From DASPHG01 sp035629775 (lineage in GTDB: Bacteria > Actinomycetota > Thermoleophilia > Solirubrobacterales > Thermoleophilaceae), in contig DASPHG010000045.1 in the NCBI GenBank assembly GCA_035629775.1, forward strand, positions 35,880 through 99,879: a stretch of 64,000 nucleotides of DNA, given 5' to 3'. The number at the start of each line of letters is the position of its first letter. The stretch's first letter is position 1. Positions 33,049-40,651 of this stretch are shown one piece after another. The notes beneath the pieces were generated by a model. That model made no database searches, had not been told where the DNA came from, and worked only from the letters and a program-made list of their open reading frames with translations. The translations under genes and the position numbers were made by a program.

Positions 33049-33278
33049 AGGGCGCTCACCACGCGCTGGGCGGTCACGAAGTCGACACCCGTCTGCTCGG
33101 CGTGCATCTTCGCCGCGCCCATTCGGTCGCCGGAGCGTGCGAGCGCGACGACCTCCGCGGACACCCCGGCGGTGCCGTCGTCGTAGTCGAGCCCGAGGTG
33201 AGCCGAGATCCGGCGGATCTGCTCCTCCATGCGCGTCAGCCGCTCGACGACCTGCGCGTCAGTCAGCCCCTCGGCCAC
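33045..33278 (-). CDS. Small protein with L7/L12 C-terminal-like fold
   Basis: 77 residues from GTG 33278. The N-terminal 25 residues form a coiled-coil helix (VVERLTRMEEQIRRISAHLGL). The second half, EVVALARSGDRMGAAKMHAEQTGVDFVTAQRVV, has the spacing of the ribosomal bL12 C-terminal domain. The real bL12 is longer and has a different N-terminal half, so this is a paralogous small protein of unknown job. There is no Shine-Dalgarno site; TAAAGT lies six bases before the GTG. Confidence 0.72.
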   Translation of the reverse strand: MAEGLTDAQVVERLTRMEEQIRRISAHLGLDYDDGTAGVSAEVVALARSGDRMGAAKMHAEQTGVDFVTAQRVVSAL

Positions 33279-33284
33279 GGCGCC

Positions 33285-33294
33285 ACTTTAACCT
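33285..33294. promoter_or_regulatory. Face-to-face -10 boxes sharing one TA step (33278 and 33302 genes)
   Basis: ACTTTAACCT contains TAAAGT on the minus strand (33290-33285) and TAACCT on the plus strand (33289-33294). They share the TA at 33289-33290. Spacers to the start codons are 6 and 7 bases, and only 23 bases separate the two start codons. Confidence 0.6.
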
Positions 33295-33301
33295 TGGGGC
33301 A

Positions 33302-33526
33302 ATGACCGAGCTGCTCACCGGCCTGCTCGACGTCGTCCGGATCGCGCACGACCTCGGGTTCCCGCACCAGGAGCAGCCCATGCAGGAGAGCGGCGGCGGC
33401 GGGGCGAGCGGGATCGTCATCCTCGCGGGCGTCGCCGTCACGCTCATGGCGGTGGCTGGCCTCGTGTGGCTGAAGAAGCGCTCGGAGACCGGGAGCGCTC
33501 CCGACACGACGGAGGAGGGGACATGA
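33302..33526 (+). CDS. Small single-TM membrane protein
   Basis: 74 residues: an N-terminal amphipathic helix, a Gly-rich hinge, one TM helix (about 37-55, GIVILAGVAVTLMAVAGLVW) followed by KKRSETG, and an acidic tail. It has no recognised family. ATG 33302 is 7 bases after TAACCT with no ribosome site. The stop overlaps the next start (ATGA), so it is co-translated with the coiled-coil protein that follows. Confidence 0.7.
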   Translation: MTELLTGLLDVVRIAHDLGFPHQEQPMQESGGGGASGIVILAGVAVTLMAVAGLVWLKKRSETGSAPDTTEEGT

Positions 33527-33696
33527 CCGAGGAGCCGGAGGAGCAGGTCGAGGAGATGGAGGAGCAGAAGCAGCGGCTCGATCGGGAGATCGAGCAGACC
33601 GAGAAGCAGTGGGAGCGGACCCAGGAGGAGGTCCCGAGCGCGGACGACGACGAGGACAAGCCGCTCGACGAGGACAACCCCGTCGGCGGGGTTTAG
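33523..33696 (+). CDS. Short acidic coiled-coil protein
   Basis: 57 residues. About 40 residues of heptad-patterned helix (EEQVEEMEEQKQRLDREIEQ) end in an Asp/Glu-rich tail. No known domain. ATG overlaps the stop of the small membrane protein and GGAGGAGGGG lies four bases upstream. The pair could form a membrane-tethered coiled-coil complex; this is inference. Confidence 0.7.
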   Translation: MTEEPEEQVEEMEEQKQRLDREIEQTEKQWERTQEEVPSADDDEDKPLDEDNPVGGV

Positions 33697-34424
33697 GCGC
33701 CGAGCCGGTCCGCCATCCAGAGCCCGTTCTGGATCGCGAACCCCTCCCAGTCGTTGTTGAAGTAGAGGAAGACCTCGGTCTCGCGTCGCCACGCCTCCAC
33801 GCGCCGCGCCCATTCCTCGAGCTCTGAGATCGAGTAGTTGCCGCGCCGCCCGCGATGGCCGTGGTGGAAGCGCACGAAGGTCCAGTCCGCGGTGAACTCG
33901 TGCGTCTGGAAGCTCGCGACCTCCGGCCGGTCGCCGATCACGAGCGCGACGCCGTGCGCGCGGAGCAGCGCGTAGACGTCGTCGGCGAACCACGACGGGT
34001 CGCGGAACTCGAAGCAATGGCGGCCGGGCGGCAGGGCGAGCACGGCGTTCTCGAGACGCTCGTCGTCGCGCTTGAAATTCGCGGGCAGCTGCCACAGCAC
34101 CGGGCCGAGCTTCCCGGCCTCGACGAGCGGCTCGATTCGTTCGTAGAAGAGCTCGACGCCCTGGACCATGTCGCTCAGGCGCTTGATGTGGGTCAGGTAG
34201 CGACTGGCCTTGATCGTGAAGACGAAGTCATCGGGTACCTGGGTCACCCAGCGCGCGACCGCGTCGCGCTTGGGGAGCCGGTAGAAGGTCGAGTTCACCT
34301 CCACCGTGCGGAAGTGCTGGGCGTAGTGCTCGAGCCAGCGGCTTGTGGGGAGTCCCTTCGGATAGAAGAGCTCGCGCCAGGCGGCGTAGTTCCATCCCGA
34401 GCAGCCGACGTGGACCGGCTTCAT
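33693..34424 (-). CDS. DUF72 family TIM-barrel protein
   Basis: 243 residues. The DUF72 opening VHVGCSGWNYAAWRELFYP is followed by LEHYAQHFRTVEVNSTFYRLP, FTIKASRYLTHIKRL, LWQLPANFKRD, HCFEFRDPSWF and VFLYFNNDWEGFAIQNG. This is a complete match to the family order. Members adopt a TIM barrel with a nuclease-like or hydrolase-like pocket, but no reaction is established. It is divergent from the metallopeptidase gene with 24 bases between start codons. Confidence 0.92.
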   Translation of the reverse strand: MKPVHVGCSGWNYAAWRELFYPKGLPTSRWLEHYAQHFRTVEVNSTFYRLPKRDAVARWVTQVPDDFVFTIKASRYLTHIKRLSDMVQGVELFYERIEPLVEAGKLGPVLWQLPANFKRDDERLENAVLALPPGRHCFEFRDPSWFADDVYALLRAHGVALVIGDRPEVASFQTHEFTADWTFVRFHHGHRGRRGNYSISELEEWARRVEAWRRETEVFLYFNNDWEGFAIQNGLWMADRLGA

Positions 34425-34431
34425 GCCGGTG

Positions 34432-34441
34432 TACCTACCCT
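34432..34441. promoter_or_regulatory. Face-to-face -10 boxes sharing one TA step (DUF72 and metallopeptidase genes)
   Basis: The plus strand has TACCCT at 34436-34441, seven bases before ATG 34449. The minus strand has TAGGTA at 34437-34432, seven bases before ATG 34424 (last base is not T). They share the TA at 34436-34437. Confidence 0.5.
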
Positions 34442-34448
34442 CATTGGG

Positions 34449-35012
34449 ATGAGGGACATCCTGCGCGCCGCCGCGACGGCGGCTTTCGTCGTCGGCCTGC
34501 TTCTCCTGATGCTGAACCCGCCGTCCCTGTCCGGGGTGGAGGACCTCGTCTCGCTCCTGGCCGGGGCGATGGTGCTGATGGTGGGGACCGCGGCGGTGAC
34601 CGTGTGGCTGACCGAGCGCGACTCGATGACCGAGCCGGAGTTCGAGCGCCTGGTCGAGCGCAGCGAGCAGCTTGCGGAGCGGCCGCACGAGGCGCTCGAG
34701 CAGAACGAGTTCGACGCGCTCGTGGCCGACGCGATCGACGAGCTGCCGGACGAGTTCCGCGCGGCGCTCGAGAAGGTGCCGGTCATCGTCTCCCGGCTCG
34801 GAGCCGAGCACCACGCATACGGCCACTACTACGGCGACACGATCGCGCGCGACAACTACGAGGAGCGGATCGTGATCTACCAGGACACGCTTGAGCGCGA
34901 CTTCGGGCACGACCCCGACCTGCTGCGCGAGCAGGTCACGCGCACGCTCAGGCACGAGGTGGCCCATCACCTCGGATGGGGCGAGAAGGGCGTTCACGGC
35001 CTGGGTCTCTAG
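34449..35012 (+). CDS. Membrane-anchored zincin-like metallopeptidase
   Basis: 187 residues. Two N-terminal TM helices (8-23 and 34-54) are followed by a cytosolic minimal zincin domain. The zinc site H169-E-V-A-H173-H-L-G-W-G-E179 is the HExxHxxGxxE form of the metallopeptidase family PF06262. The conserved FEALVADAIDELPxEF-like helix precedes it (DALVADAIDELPDEF). Soluble relatives lack the TM pair, so the fusion is notable. The substrate is unknown. Confidence 0.88.
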   Translation: MRDILRAAATAAFVVGLLLLMLNPPSLSGVEDLVSLLAGAMVLMVGTAAVTVWLTERDSMTEPEFERLVERSEQLAERPHEALEQNEFDALVADAIDELPDEFRAALEKVPVIVSRLGAEHHAYGHYYGDTIARDNYEERIVIYQDTLERDFGHDPDLLREQVTRTLRHEVAHHLGWGEKGVHGLGL

Positions 35013-35015
35013 CGG

Positions 35016-35021
35016 TATGGT
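35016..35021 (+). promoter_or_regulatory. -10 box TATGGT of the gene at 35030 (leaderless)
   Basis: TATGGT lies eight bases before ATG 35030, just after the stop of the metallopeptidase gene. No Shine-Dalgarno site or clear -35 box. Confidence 0.45.
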
Positions 35022-35029
35022 TGGCGCAG

Positions 35030-35773
35030 ATGAACTCGCGTCGACTGGCCCTCGTCGTGTCGTTGACCGTGGCGCTGTTGGTGACGGCCGTGGCCGTCGC
35101 CGAGCCCGTGCACATGCTCGACGCCGACGTGACGCCCGCGAAGCCCGGCACGAAGAAGAATCCGACGAACGTCGAACTCGCGCTCTCGCTGAGGACCGCG
35201 AACGATCGGGCCGGCGAGGCGCCGCCCGTCACGACCCGGATCGAGTTGTTCCTTCCCAGCGAGCTCGTGCTCGGAGCGAAGAGCTTCCGCGGTTGCAAGC
35301 CGGCCGTGCTGAACGACGGGAATGACGCGACACGGTGCAAGTCGAAGTCGCTCGTCGGCAACGGCCGTGCGACGTTCGCGGGTCAGACGCCGGTCGGGCC
35401 GATGGAGCAAGACGCCGAGGTCACGGTCTACAACGGCCCGAGCGGACGCTCGATCGTGTTCCACTTCCGCAGCACCGGCGCGCTTCCGATCGACCGCGCC
35501 GTTGCCGGGAGACTGGCCAAGGCCCGTGGTAACGGGTACGGCCGGAAGATCGTCATCAGGATCCCCGAGGAGCTCCGCGGGGCCGGTGGACAGCAGATCG
35601 GCCTGGCGGAGTTGCACGCCGAGGTCAAGGCGAGTCGGAAGCGGAGGGGAAAGACGGTCCCCTACATCGGGCTCGGCCGATGCAGGCAGGGCGAGCTGTC
35701 CTTCCGGTCGGTGGTCTACCTGACGGGCGGCGGCCCCAAGCGGACCGACCAGGTCGGCGTGGGCTGCGACTGA
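35030..35773 (+). CDS. Secreted protein of unknown function
   Basis: 247 residues with a signal peptide (about 24 residues, ending AVAVAEP). The mature part is predicted all-beta: VELALSLRTAND, TRIELFLPSELVLGAKSFRGC, EVTVYNGPSGRSIVFHF. Three Cys residues (FRGCKPA, ATRCKSK, GRCRQGE) and a final Cys could form disulfides. I do not recognise a named family, but the pattern (LF/LPxELxLxxxxFPxC) recurs in Thermoleophilia secreted proteins. A tRNA gene follows. Confidence 0.72.
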   Translation: MNSRRLALVVSLTVALLVTAVAVAEPVHMLDADVTPAKPGTKKNPTNVELALSLRTANDRAGEAPPVTTRIELFLPSELVLGAKSFRGCKPAVLNDGNDATRCKSKSLVGNGRATFAGQTPVGPMEQDAEVTVYNGPSGRSIVFHFRSTGALPIDRAVAGRLAKARGNGYGRKIVIRIPEELRGAGGQQIGLAELHAEVKASRKRRGKTVPYIGLGRCRQGELSFRSVVYLTGGGPKRTDQVGVGCD

Positions 35774-35791
35774 CGCGCCGTCCGCTCGGGC

Positions 35792-35797
35792 TACGCT
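35792..35797 (+). promoter_or_regulatory. -10 box TACGCT upstream of tRNA-Ser
   Basis: TACGCT ends 13 bases before the mature tRNA 5' end. That would give a leader of about six bases. Confidence 0.45.
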
Positions 35798-35810
35798 TTC
35801 TGCCACCACT

Positions 35811-35900
35811 GGAGAGGTGTCCGAGTGGCTTAAGGAGCGCGACTGGAAATCGCGTGGGCGGGGTTAACCTGCCTCGAGGGTTCGAATCCCTCCCTCTCCG
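35811..35900 (+). tRNA. tRNA-Ser(GGA)
   Basis: A 90-nt class II tRNA. The acceptor stem is GGAGAGG/CCTCTCC with discriminator G. The D arm contains GAGTGGCTTAAGGAG, and the anticodon stem CGCGA/TCGCG encloses loop CTGGAAA with anticodon GGA. A long variable arm follows, and the T arm has GGTTCGAATCC. CCA is not encoded. It reads UCC and UCU codons. Confidence 0.96.
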
Positions 35901-35946
35901 TTTCGAGCACCGATGAGTTTTCGCCGCGGCCGCGGTCCAAGGGTTA

Positions 35947-36198
35947 GTGGCCTTCGCTGTTCGCACCATCTCCGTCGAGCCCGGCGGCTCGCTGCCCTAC
36001 GAGGGGGCCGAGTGGCGTGACGCCCTGCTCGTCGTCGAGCGCGGCGAGATCGCCGTGGATACGGCCTGCGGGCTCACGTGGCACTTCCACAAGGGGGACC
36101 TGCTGACGCTCGCGGGCATGCCGGTGTCGGCGGTTCGCAACCCGGGCGCGAGCCCCGCGCTCCTCCTGGCGACAGAGCGGACGGAGGGCGTACGATGA
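35947..36198 (+). CDS. Small cupin-like protein
   Basis: 83 residues from GTG 35947. A short beta-barrel pattern resembles a cupin core: DALLVVERGEIAVDT, WHFHKGDLLTLAGMP, AVRNPGASPALLLATER. The HFH segment sits where metal ligands often lie, but the usual second ligand motif is absent. Its stop overlaps the start of the sigma-factor gene (ATGA), so it may be a sensor or modulator of that sigma factor. This is inference from coupling. Confidence 0.68.
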   Translation: MAFAVRTISVEPGGSLPYEGAEWRDALLVVERGEIAVDTACGLTWHFHKGDLLTLAGMPVSAVRNPGASPALLLATERTEGVR

Positions 36199-37181
36199 CC
36201 GGCATGGCCACCTCGACCACGACGGACCCGCAGCTTCTCGAGCAGTACCGCGGCGAGCTCACCGGCTACTGCTACCGCATGCTCGGCTCGTCCTTCGAGG
36301 CCGAGGACGCGGTCCAGGAGACGATGCTCCGCGCCTGGCGCGCGCTCGACAACTTCGAGGGGCGCGCGCAGCTCCGCTCGTGGCTCTACCGGATCGCGAC
36401 GAACGTCTGCCTGGACGTGCTCGGTGGCAAGGACCGGAAGGTCCGGCCGATGGAGCTGGGTGAGCCCGGCCGGCCGGTGCTCGAGTCGCTCGTCGCCATG
36501 CGGCCCGAGGGCGATTGGATCCTGCCGATGCCGGACGGCCGTGTGGTCGAGGACGGCGCCGACCCGGCCGAGGTCGCCGCGGCGAAGGAAACGCTCAAGC
36601 TCGCGTTCGTGGCCGCGCTCCAGCACCTCCCGCCGAAGCAGCGCGCGGTCCTGATCCTGCGCGAGGTCCTTCGCTGGAAGGCCAGCGAGGTCGCATCGCT
36701 GCTCGACACGAGCGAGGCGTCCGTCAACAGCGCGCTCCAGCGCGCACGCGCGACGATCGACGAGCAGGACATCGAGCTGGACGACGTGGCGGACCCGGCG
36801 GACGAAGAGCAGAACGAGCTGCTGCGCCGCTACATGGACGCGTTCGAGCGCTACGACATGGACGCGCTGACCGCGCTCCTCGCCGAGGACGCCACGCTCT
36901 CGATGCCTCCGTACGAGCTGTGGCTCACGGGGCAGGAGGACATCGTCGCCTGGATGCTCGGCCCCGGCCACGGGTGCGAGGGGTCCAAGCTGGTCCCGGT
37001 GGCGGCGAACGGGTCGATCGCCTTCGGCCAGTACCGGGCGAGCGGGCCGAACGGAGAGCACGAGCCGTGGGGTCTCGTCGTCATCGAGACCAAGGGCGGA
37101 CGGATCAGCGGCATCAACACGTTCCTCGACACCGCGAGCCTCTTCCCCCTGTTCGGGCTGCGTGCTTCGCCGGGCGCCTAG
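36195..37181 (+). CDS. ECF-type RNA polymerase sigma factor with SnoaL-like C-terminal domain
   Basis: 328 residues from ATG 36195, seven bases after GGAGGG and overlapping the cupin gene stop. Region 2 has LTGYCYRMLGSSFEAEDAVQ and TMLRAWRALDNFEGRAQLRSWLYRIATN. Region 4 has LPPKQRAVLILREVLRWKASEVASLLDTSEASVNSALQRAR. An extra domain of about 110 residues (LLRRYMDAFERYDMDALTALLAEDATLSMPP) is the SnoaL/NTF2-like fold of SigG/SigJ-type ECF factors, which controls activity in place of a separate anti-sigma. The signal is unknown; the cupin neighbour is a candidate partner. Confidence 0.92.
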   Translation: MTGMATSTTTDPQLLEQYRGELTGYCYRMLGSSFEAEDAVQETMLRAWRALDNFEGRAQLRSWLYRIATNVCLDVLGGKDRKVRPMELGEPGRPVLESLVAMRPEGDWILPMPDGRVVEDGADPAEVAAAKETLKLAFVAALQHLPPKQRAVLILREVLRWKASEVASLLDTSEASVNSALQRARATIDEQDIELDDVADPADEEQNELLRRYMDAFERYDMDALTALLAEDATLSMPPYELWLTGQEDIVAWMLGPGHGCEGSKLVPVAANGSIAFGQYRASGPNGEHEPWGLVVIETKGGRISGINTFLDTASLFPLFGLRASPGA

Positions 37182-37438
37182 CCGGCGCCGTTCTCGCCGA
37201 TACCGGGAGTCACCATCACCACGTGCCTGCGCGCGACCATCACGAACGGGACGACGCGCGGTTCGCCGTTCCCCGACAGCGGCGTCATGGTCGCGTCGGA
37301 GAACGCGAAGAAGTCGCGGTCGCGCTGGTTGACGTAGTCGGACAGCCGACTGCGATAGCCCTCCCGCGGGAGCGTCAGCTTGCCCTCGATCCGATACCGG
37401 TCCGTCTCAACGATTACCGTCTCAAGGCGATGATCCAC
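37178..37438 (-). CDS. DUF6812-type small protein
   Basis: 86 residues, beta-rich, with the start ETDRYRIEGKLTLPREGYRSRLSDYVNQRDRDFFAFSDA. It resembles the small DUF6812 family seen next to regulatory genes in this phylum. The start is GTG 37438. On the minus strand TAGCAT lies nine bases upstream. The start codon region overlaps that of the divergent lipoprotein gene if the latter begins at ATG 37430. The end overlaps the sigma-factor gene by four bases. Confidence 0.72.
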   Translation of the reverse strand: MDHRLETVIVETDRYRIEGKLTLPREGYRSRLSDYVNQRDRDFFAFSDATMTPLSGNGEPRVVPFVMVARRHVVMVTPGIGENGAG

Positions 37439-37948
37439 CGTGCCGGGATGCTAGTCACCGGAGCCGTCGTCGTACTTCTCGGGGGCTGCGGGACCGAGCA
37501 CGTGGACGACGGGAAGGTCGAGGATTTCCTGCTGGAGAACGCCCAGGCGCCCGCGCTCATCGAGTCGATCGAGTGCCCCGAGGACGTCGAGATCGACGAG
37601 GGCGCGACCTTCGACTGCGAGGTCCACACCAAGGGCAACGGCCTCGAGGTGGTCACCCTCCGCCAGGTGGAGGGTGAGAGCGTCCAGCGCGAGGCTGTGC
37701 GCCAGGTGCGGCTGCCCGAGGGGCAGAACGTCGAGATCATCCCCGAGAACGTGGAGTCCCTGATCCGCGGCCAGGCGCCCGAGCCGGAGCGGATCGTCTC
37801 CGTGAATTGCCCGTCCGGGATCGCGATCGAGAAGGGGCGGCGCTTCGCCTGCATCGTCCGCTTCGACGACGGAACCGAGGTGACGGTCAAAATCGTGCAG
37901 CGGGACGACGTCGGCAACGTCGAGATCGCGGGCAGCAGCAGGCTCTAG
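37430..37948 (+). CDS. Lipoprotein with two DUF4333 domains
   Basis: 172 residues (166 if ATG 37448 is used). A lipobox VVVLLGGC marks acylation at the Cys about 20 residues in. Two copies of the DUF4333 unit follow, each with a Cys pair: ALIESIECPEDVEIDEGATFDCEV and ERIVSVNCPSGIAIEKGRRFACIV. It sits on the outer face of the membrane. The function is not established. TACCGT lies nine bases before ATG 37430; the divergent DUF6812 gene starts within the same bases. Confidence 0.85.
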   Translation: MIHRAGMLVTGAVVVLLGGCGTEHVDDGKVEDFLLENAQAPALIESIECPEDVEIDEGATFDCEVHTKGNGLEVVTLRQVEGESVQREAVRQVRLPEGQNVEIIPENVESLIRGQAPEPERIVSVNCPSGIAIEKGRRFACIVRFDDGTEVTVKIVQRDDVGNVEIAGSSRL

Positions 37949-38712
37949 AGGTCGGGATCCCCGACCTCCACGGGCCCGATGACGTCCGCGGCGAAGCGGA
38001 CGAGCGAGACCACCGGCGGGCCGATGGCGGCCGCCACGTGCGCCCAGATGTCCGCGAGCAGCCGGCTCGGCTGTGGCTCGGCGGCGGCCCGCGGCTTCGG
38101 TCGCGGTCGTGGGGGCGGCTGGGGGGGCTCGATCTGCGCCGGGGGCGCGAACTCGATCGCCTCGTTGATCATCTCGGCGAACCCGCGCGCGCCGTCGGTC
38201 GTGATGTGCAGCCCGTCCGGGGCGAACCAGCCGCCGTTGCCGGCGCTGTAGGCCGGCCAGTCGAGCACGGACACCTGGTCGGGGTGCGACTGCTCGAAGG
38301 CGCGGAAGAGCCGGCCGTCGGGATCGGGGCCGCCGCCCAGCTCCTTCGGCGCCACGAGGACGAGCCGACCGAACGGTCCGACGAGCTCGAGGGCGTAGCT
38401 CAACTCCTCGGCGCTCACCTCCCCGTTGCTTCCGAGCGCCATCACAACCGTGTCGGGCAGCCGGCCACGCGCCGCCATCACCTCGAGCCCCTGAGCGAAC
38501 GTCCGGCAGGCGACGGCGTCCACCGCGAAGCCCATCTCGCCGAGGAAGTCGCCCGCGGGGACCGTGACCGAGTCCCCGACTACGAACGGCGCGAGCGGCT
38601 CGTCCTGGCGGACCTTCGAGAAGACGTCCTCACATTCGAGGGCGTGCGCCGGGGAGGTACCGAACGCGAACGCGAGCAGCGCGCCGGCGAGAATCCCATG
38701 CCGGCGGATCAC
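37945..38712 (-). CDS. Secreted SGNH-type hydrolase-like protein with Pro-rich tail
   Basis: 255 residues from GTG 38712, overlapping the methyltransferase stop (GTGA). A signal peptide ends near AHALEC. SGNH block I is VVGDSVTVP (D47-S48), block III is VVMALGSNGEV, and block V is APDGLHITTDG with Asp and His. A Pro-rich linker (PPQPPPRPRPKP) and a short amphipathic end follow. This is the acyltransferase-associated SGNH form, probably acting on cell-wall or exopolysaccharide O-acyl groups. It is co-translated with a methyltransferase, which may be coincidental. Confidence 0.8.
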   Translation of the reverse strand: MIRRHGILAGALLAFAFGTSPAHALECEDVFSKVRQDEPLAPFVVGDSVTVPAGDFLGEMGFAVDAVACRTFAQGLEVMAARGRLPDTVVMALGSNGEVSAEELSYALELVGPFGRLVLVAPKELGGGPDPDGRLFRAFEQSHPDQVSVLDWPAYSAGNGGWFAPDGLHITTDGARGFAEMINEAIEFAPPAQIEPPQPPPRPRPKPRAAAEPQPSRLLADIWAHVAAAIGPPVVSLVRFAADVIGPVEVGDPDL

Positions 38713-39368
38713 GGCCGGCGCGCGCTGTAGAGCGCGATCACCCCGAACGGCGCGGCGATCCGCTCGCGCTCGCGGGCGTCCGTGAGCCCGCCCGCTTCGA
38801 ACAGCTCCGGCAGGCGGCCGGCCAGGTTGTCCCGTGTCGGCTCGTCGCCGTCGAAGCGGCGGATCGCGACCGCGCCGAGCCGAGCGGGCAGCGACCGCGG
38901 CCGCCCCCAGTCGCCCACGTGCAGCTCGCCGCCGGGCCGGAGGACGCGCGCGACCTCGCGGATGGTGCGCTCCTTGTCGCGCAGCACCAGATGGTGGAAG
39001 AAGAGGCTTGACAGCACGCGGTCGAAGCTTGCGTCCGGGTAGGGCAGGGCGTACGAATAGCCCTCGTCGAAGTCGATCTCGAGCCCGATCTGCGCAGCCT
39101 TGCGCTGCGCCCGGGCGATGATCGCCGGGTCGCCGTCGAGGCCGCGGATGCGAAGGCGCGGGTTGCGCTGCTTGGCCCAGATCGCCAACGTGCCGGTGCC
39201 CGATCCGAGATCGAGGACCGCGAGGTCGCCATCGAGGCGCGCCTGATGCAGAAGCCGATCCTTGAAAGTCCGCTCGCGCGTCGTCCCCCTCACGAACGCG
39301 TCGAACACCGGCGTCAGGAAATCGAACCGAGCCGCGGGGACGTAGTCGGCCGGACGCGCGGTGGCCAT
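38709..39368 (-). CDS. Class I SAM-dependent methyltransferase
   Basis: 219 residues. Motif I is AVLDLGSGTGTLAIW, motif II acidic residue is in RGLDGDP, and the post-motif signature is DRVLSSLFFHHL with VLRPGGELHVGDWG, as in UbiE/COQ5-like Methyltransf_25 enzymes. The N-terminal FDFLTPVFDAFVRGT is UbiE-like. The substrate is not evident. It has no ribosome site; TAGCCT is seven bases before the ATG. Confidence 0.9.
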   Translation of the reverse strand: MATARPADYVPAARFDFLTPVFDAFVRGTTRERTFKDRLLHQARLDGDLAVLDLGSGTGTLAIWAKQRNPRLRIRGLDGDPAIIARAQRKAAQIGLEIDFDEGYSYALPYPDASFDRVLSSLFFHHLVLRDKERTIREVARVLRPGGELHVGDWGRPRSLPARLGAVAIRRFDGDEPTRDNLAGRLPELFEAGGLTDARERERIAAPFGVIALYSARRP

Positions 39369-39375
39369 GCAATCG

Positions 39376-39381
39376 AGGCTA
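39376..39381 (-). promoter_or_regulatory. -10 box TAGCCT of the methyltransferase gene (leaderless)
   Basis: On the minus strand TAGCCT is followed by seven bases and then ATG 39368. Confidence 0.5.
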
Positions 39382-39427
39382 CTTCACGACCGCATTCGGG
39401 TAAGCAACCTGTGCAGGTTCCCGCGTT

Positions 39428-39718
39428 ATGTGCGAAAGTTCCGCGTCTATGAGAACTCGTTTTGCAATCGGCCTGTTCTTGGCCGTCGCACTGATGGCTG
39501 TCGGGCCGATTACGGCAGGGGCCCAGATCTCTGATTCAGGCAATGCCGCACAGGTTCAGTACCCGGACGTTCCGCCGCCGGAGGATCCCCCGGATCCCGC
39601 CGTGGAGGAGAACGATCTGCCGGTCACTGGCTTCGTGGCGGTACCGCTGTTGATCACGGGTGCCGTGTTGCTGCTGACGGGCGGCATGATGCACGTGCGC
39701 ACGCGACGCAGGGATTAG
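39428..39718 (+). CDS. Small LPXTG cell-wall-anchored protein
   Basis: 96 residues (89 if ATG 39449 is used). There is a signal peptide (FAIGLFLAVALMAVG), a short Pro/Asp/Glu-rich stem, then the sortase motif LPVTG at about 66-70. A hydrophobic helix FVAVPLLITGAVLLLTGG and the basic tail HVRTRRRD complete the sorting signal. A class E or D sortase would cleave between T and G. The mature surface part is only about 35 residues. No sortase gene is in the window. Confidence 0.85.
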   Translation: MCESSASMRTRFAIGLFLAVALMAVGPITAGAQISDSGNAAQVQYPDVPPPEDPPDPAVEENDLPVTGFVAVPLLITGAVLLLTGGMMHVRTRRRD

Positions 39719-39740
39719 CGTCAAGTCTTAGTAGGTTTGC

Positions 39741-40511
39741 TCAGCCGCCGTAGCGGAAGTGCGCGCGGCGCCAGACGCGCTGCCTGATCATCTTCTTGAG
39801 CCGGCGGATGTACTCCGCGCTGTTGTAGTGCCAGTGGCCGGCATACCAGACGCCCACTGAGCCCCAGAGGTCGCCGCGCTTGTAGCGCTCGCCGCGGCGC
39901 TGGTGGTTGAGCCAGCGGGCACGCCCGTCGTAGACGTGCCTCAGCCAGGCGCCGTAGTAGTCGGCGTTGAAGGCGGTGGAGGTGCGCGTGGCGGGCAGGC
40001 AGCAGTGCGAGCCGCGCTTGATCTGCATCAGCCCGAATGACCGGCCTTCGTCGCCGACCGCGCGCTGGCGCCACCAGGACTCGATCGCCGCGACCCCGCG
40101 AAGGAGGTCGGGCGAGAAGCCCCATTTGTGCGCAGCCCACTGGAGGATCTCGTCGGTCGTCCCGCTATAGCGACCCGTCACCCGGCGCTTGTACTTGCGC
40201 GGGAGCGCGCTGTGCCGGCGGAACTTCTTGAGCATCCAACCGTTCGTCTTGTTGCGATTCGCGCGCCGGTTGCGGGGGCGCGGCTCCCAGTTCGCGCCGC
40301 TGACGCGTGCCGCCGCGCGCGAGTCGCGCAGCGCGACCGGCTTCGTGCGCGCCGGTCTGGTGGCGGCCCGCGCAACCGCAGCATGGTTCTTGCCGCTCGC
40401 ATTGGCGCGGTCCTTCGCCTTGCCGTCGTCGTCGCAGGCGGCGATCACCGTCGCGGCTGCGAACGCGCCGGTAACGAGAACTGTCCGAAGGTGTCGGCTA
40501 ATTCGTCTCAT
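39741..40511 (-). CDS. Lytic-transglycosylase-like lipoprotein
   Basis: 256 residues from ATG 40511. The lipobox ATVIAAC places the acylated Cys at 26. A basic linker (27-110) leads to a small SLT-type lysozyme-fold domain. The catalytic Glu is E144 in AAIESWWRQRAVGDEGRSFGLMQIKRGSH, with the conserved GLMQI motif, and WLNHQRRGERYKRGDLWGSVGVWYAGHW follows. It is predicted to cleave peptidoglycan outside the membrane. ATG 40562 upstream is in frame but would destroy the lipoprotein signal. Confidence 0.85.
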   Translation of the reverse strand: MRRISRHLRTVLVTGAFAAATVIAACDDDGKAKDRANASGKNHAAVARAATRPARTKPVALRDSRAAARVSGANWEPRPRNRRANRNKTNGWMLKKFRRHSALPRKYKRRVTGRYSGTTDEILQWAAHKWGFSPDLLRGVAAIESWWRQRAVGDEGRSFGLMQIKRGSHCCLPATRTSTAFNADYYGAWLRHVYDGRARWLNHQRRGERYKRGDLWGSVGVWYAGHWHYNSAEYIRRLKKMIRQRVWRRAHFRYGG

Positions 40512-40651
40512 ACGGCATCGCTTCCATGCGCCTCGGCCGCCCCTCAGGGCCAACGGCGCCACCTACCCCTGGTTCGCGGGGATTCTTAACAGGTCGGAAC
40601 GCCGCCGGAGCCGCACAAGGCATATCGCGTGGCCTAGACGGATCTACGAAC

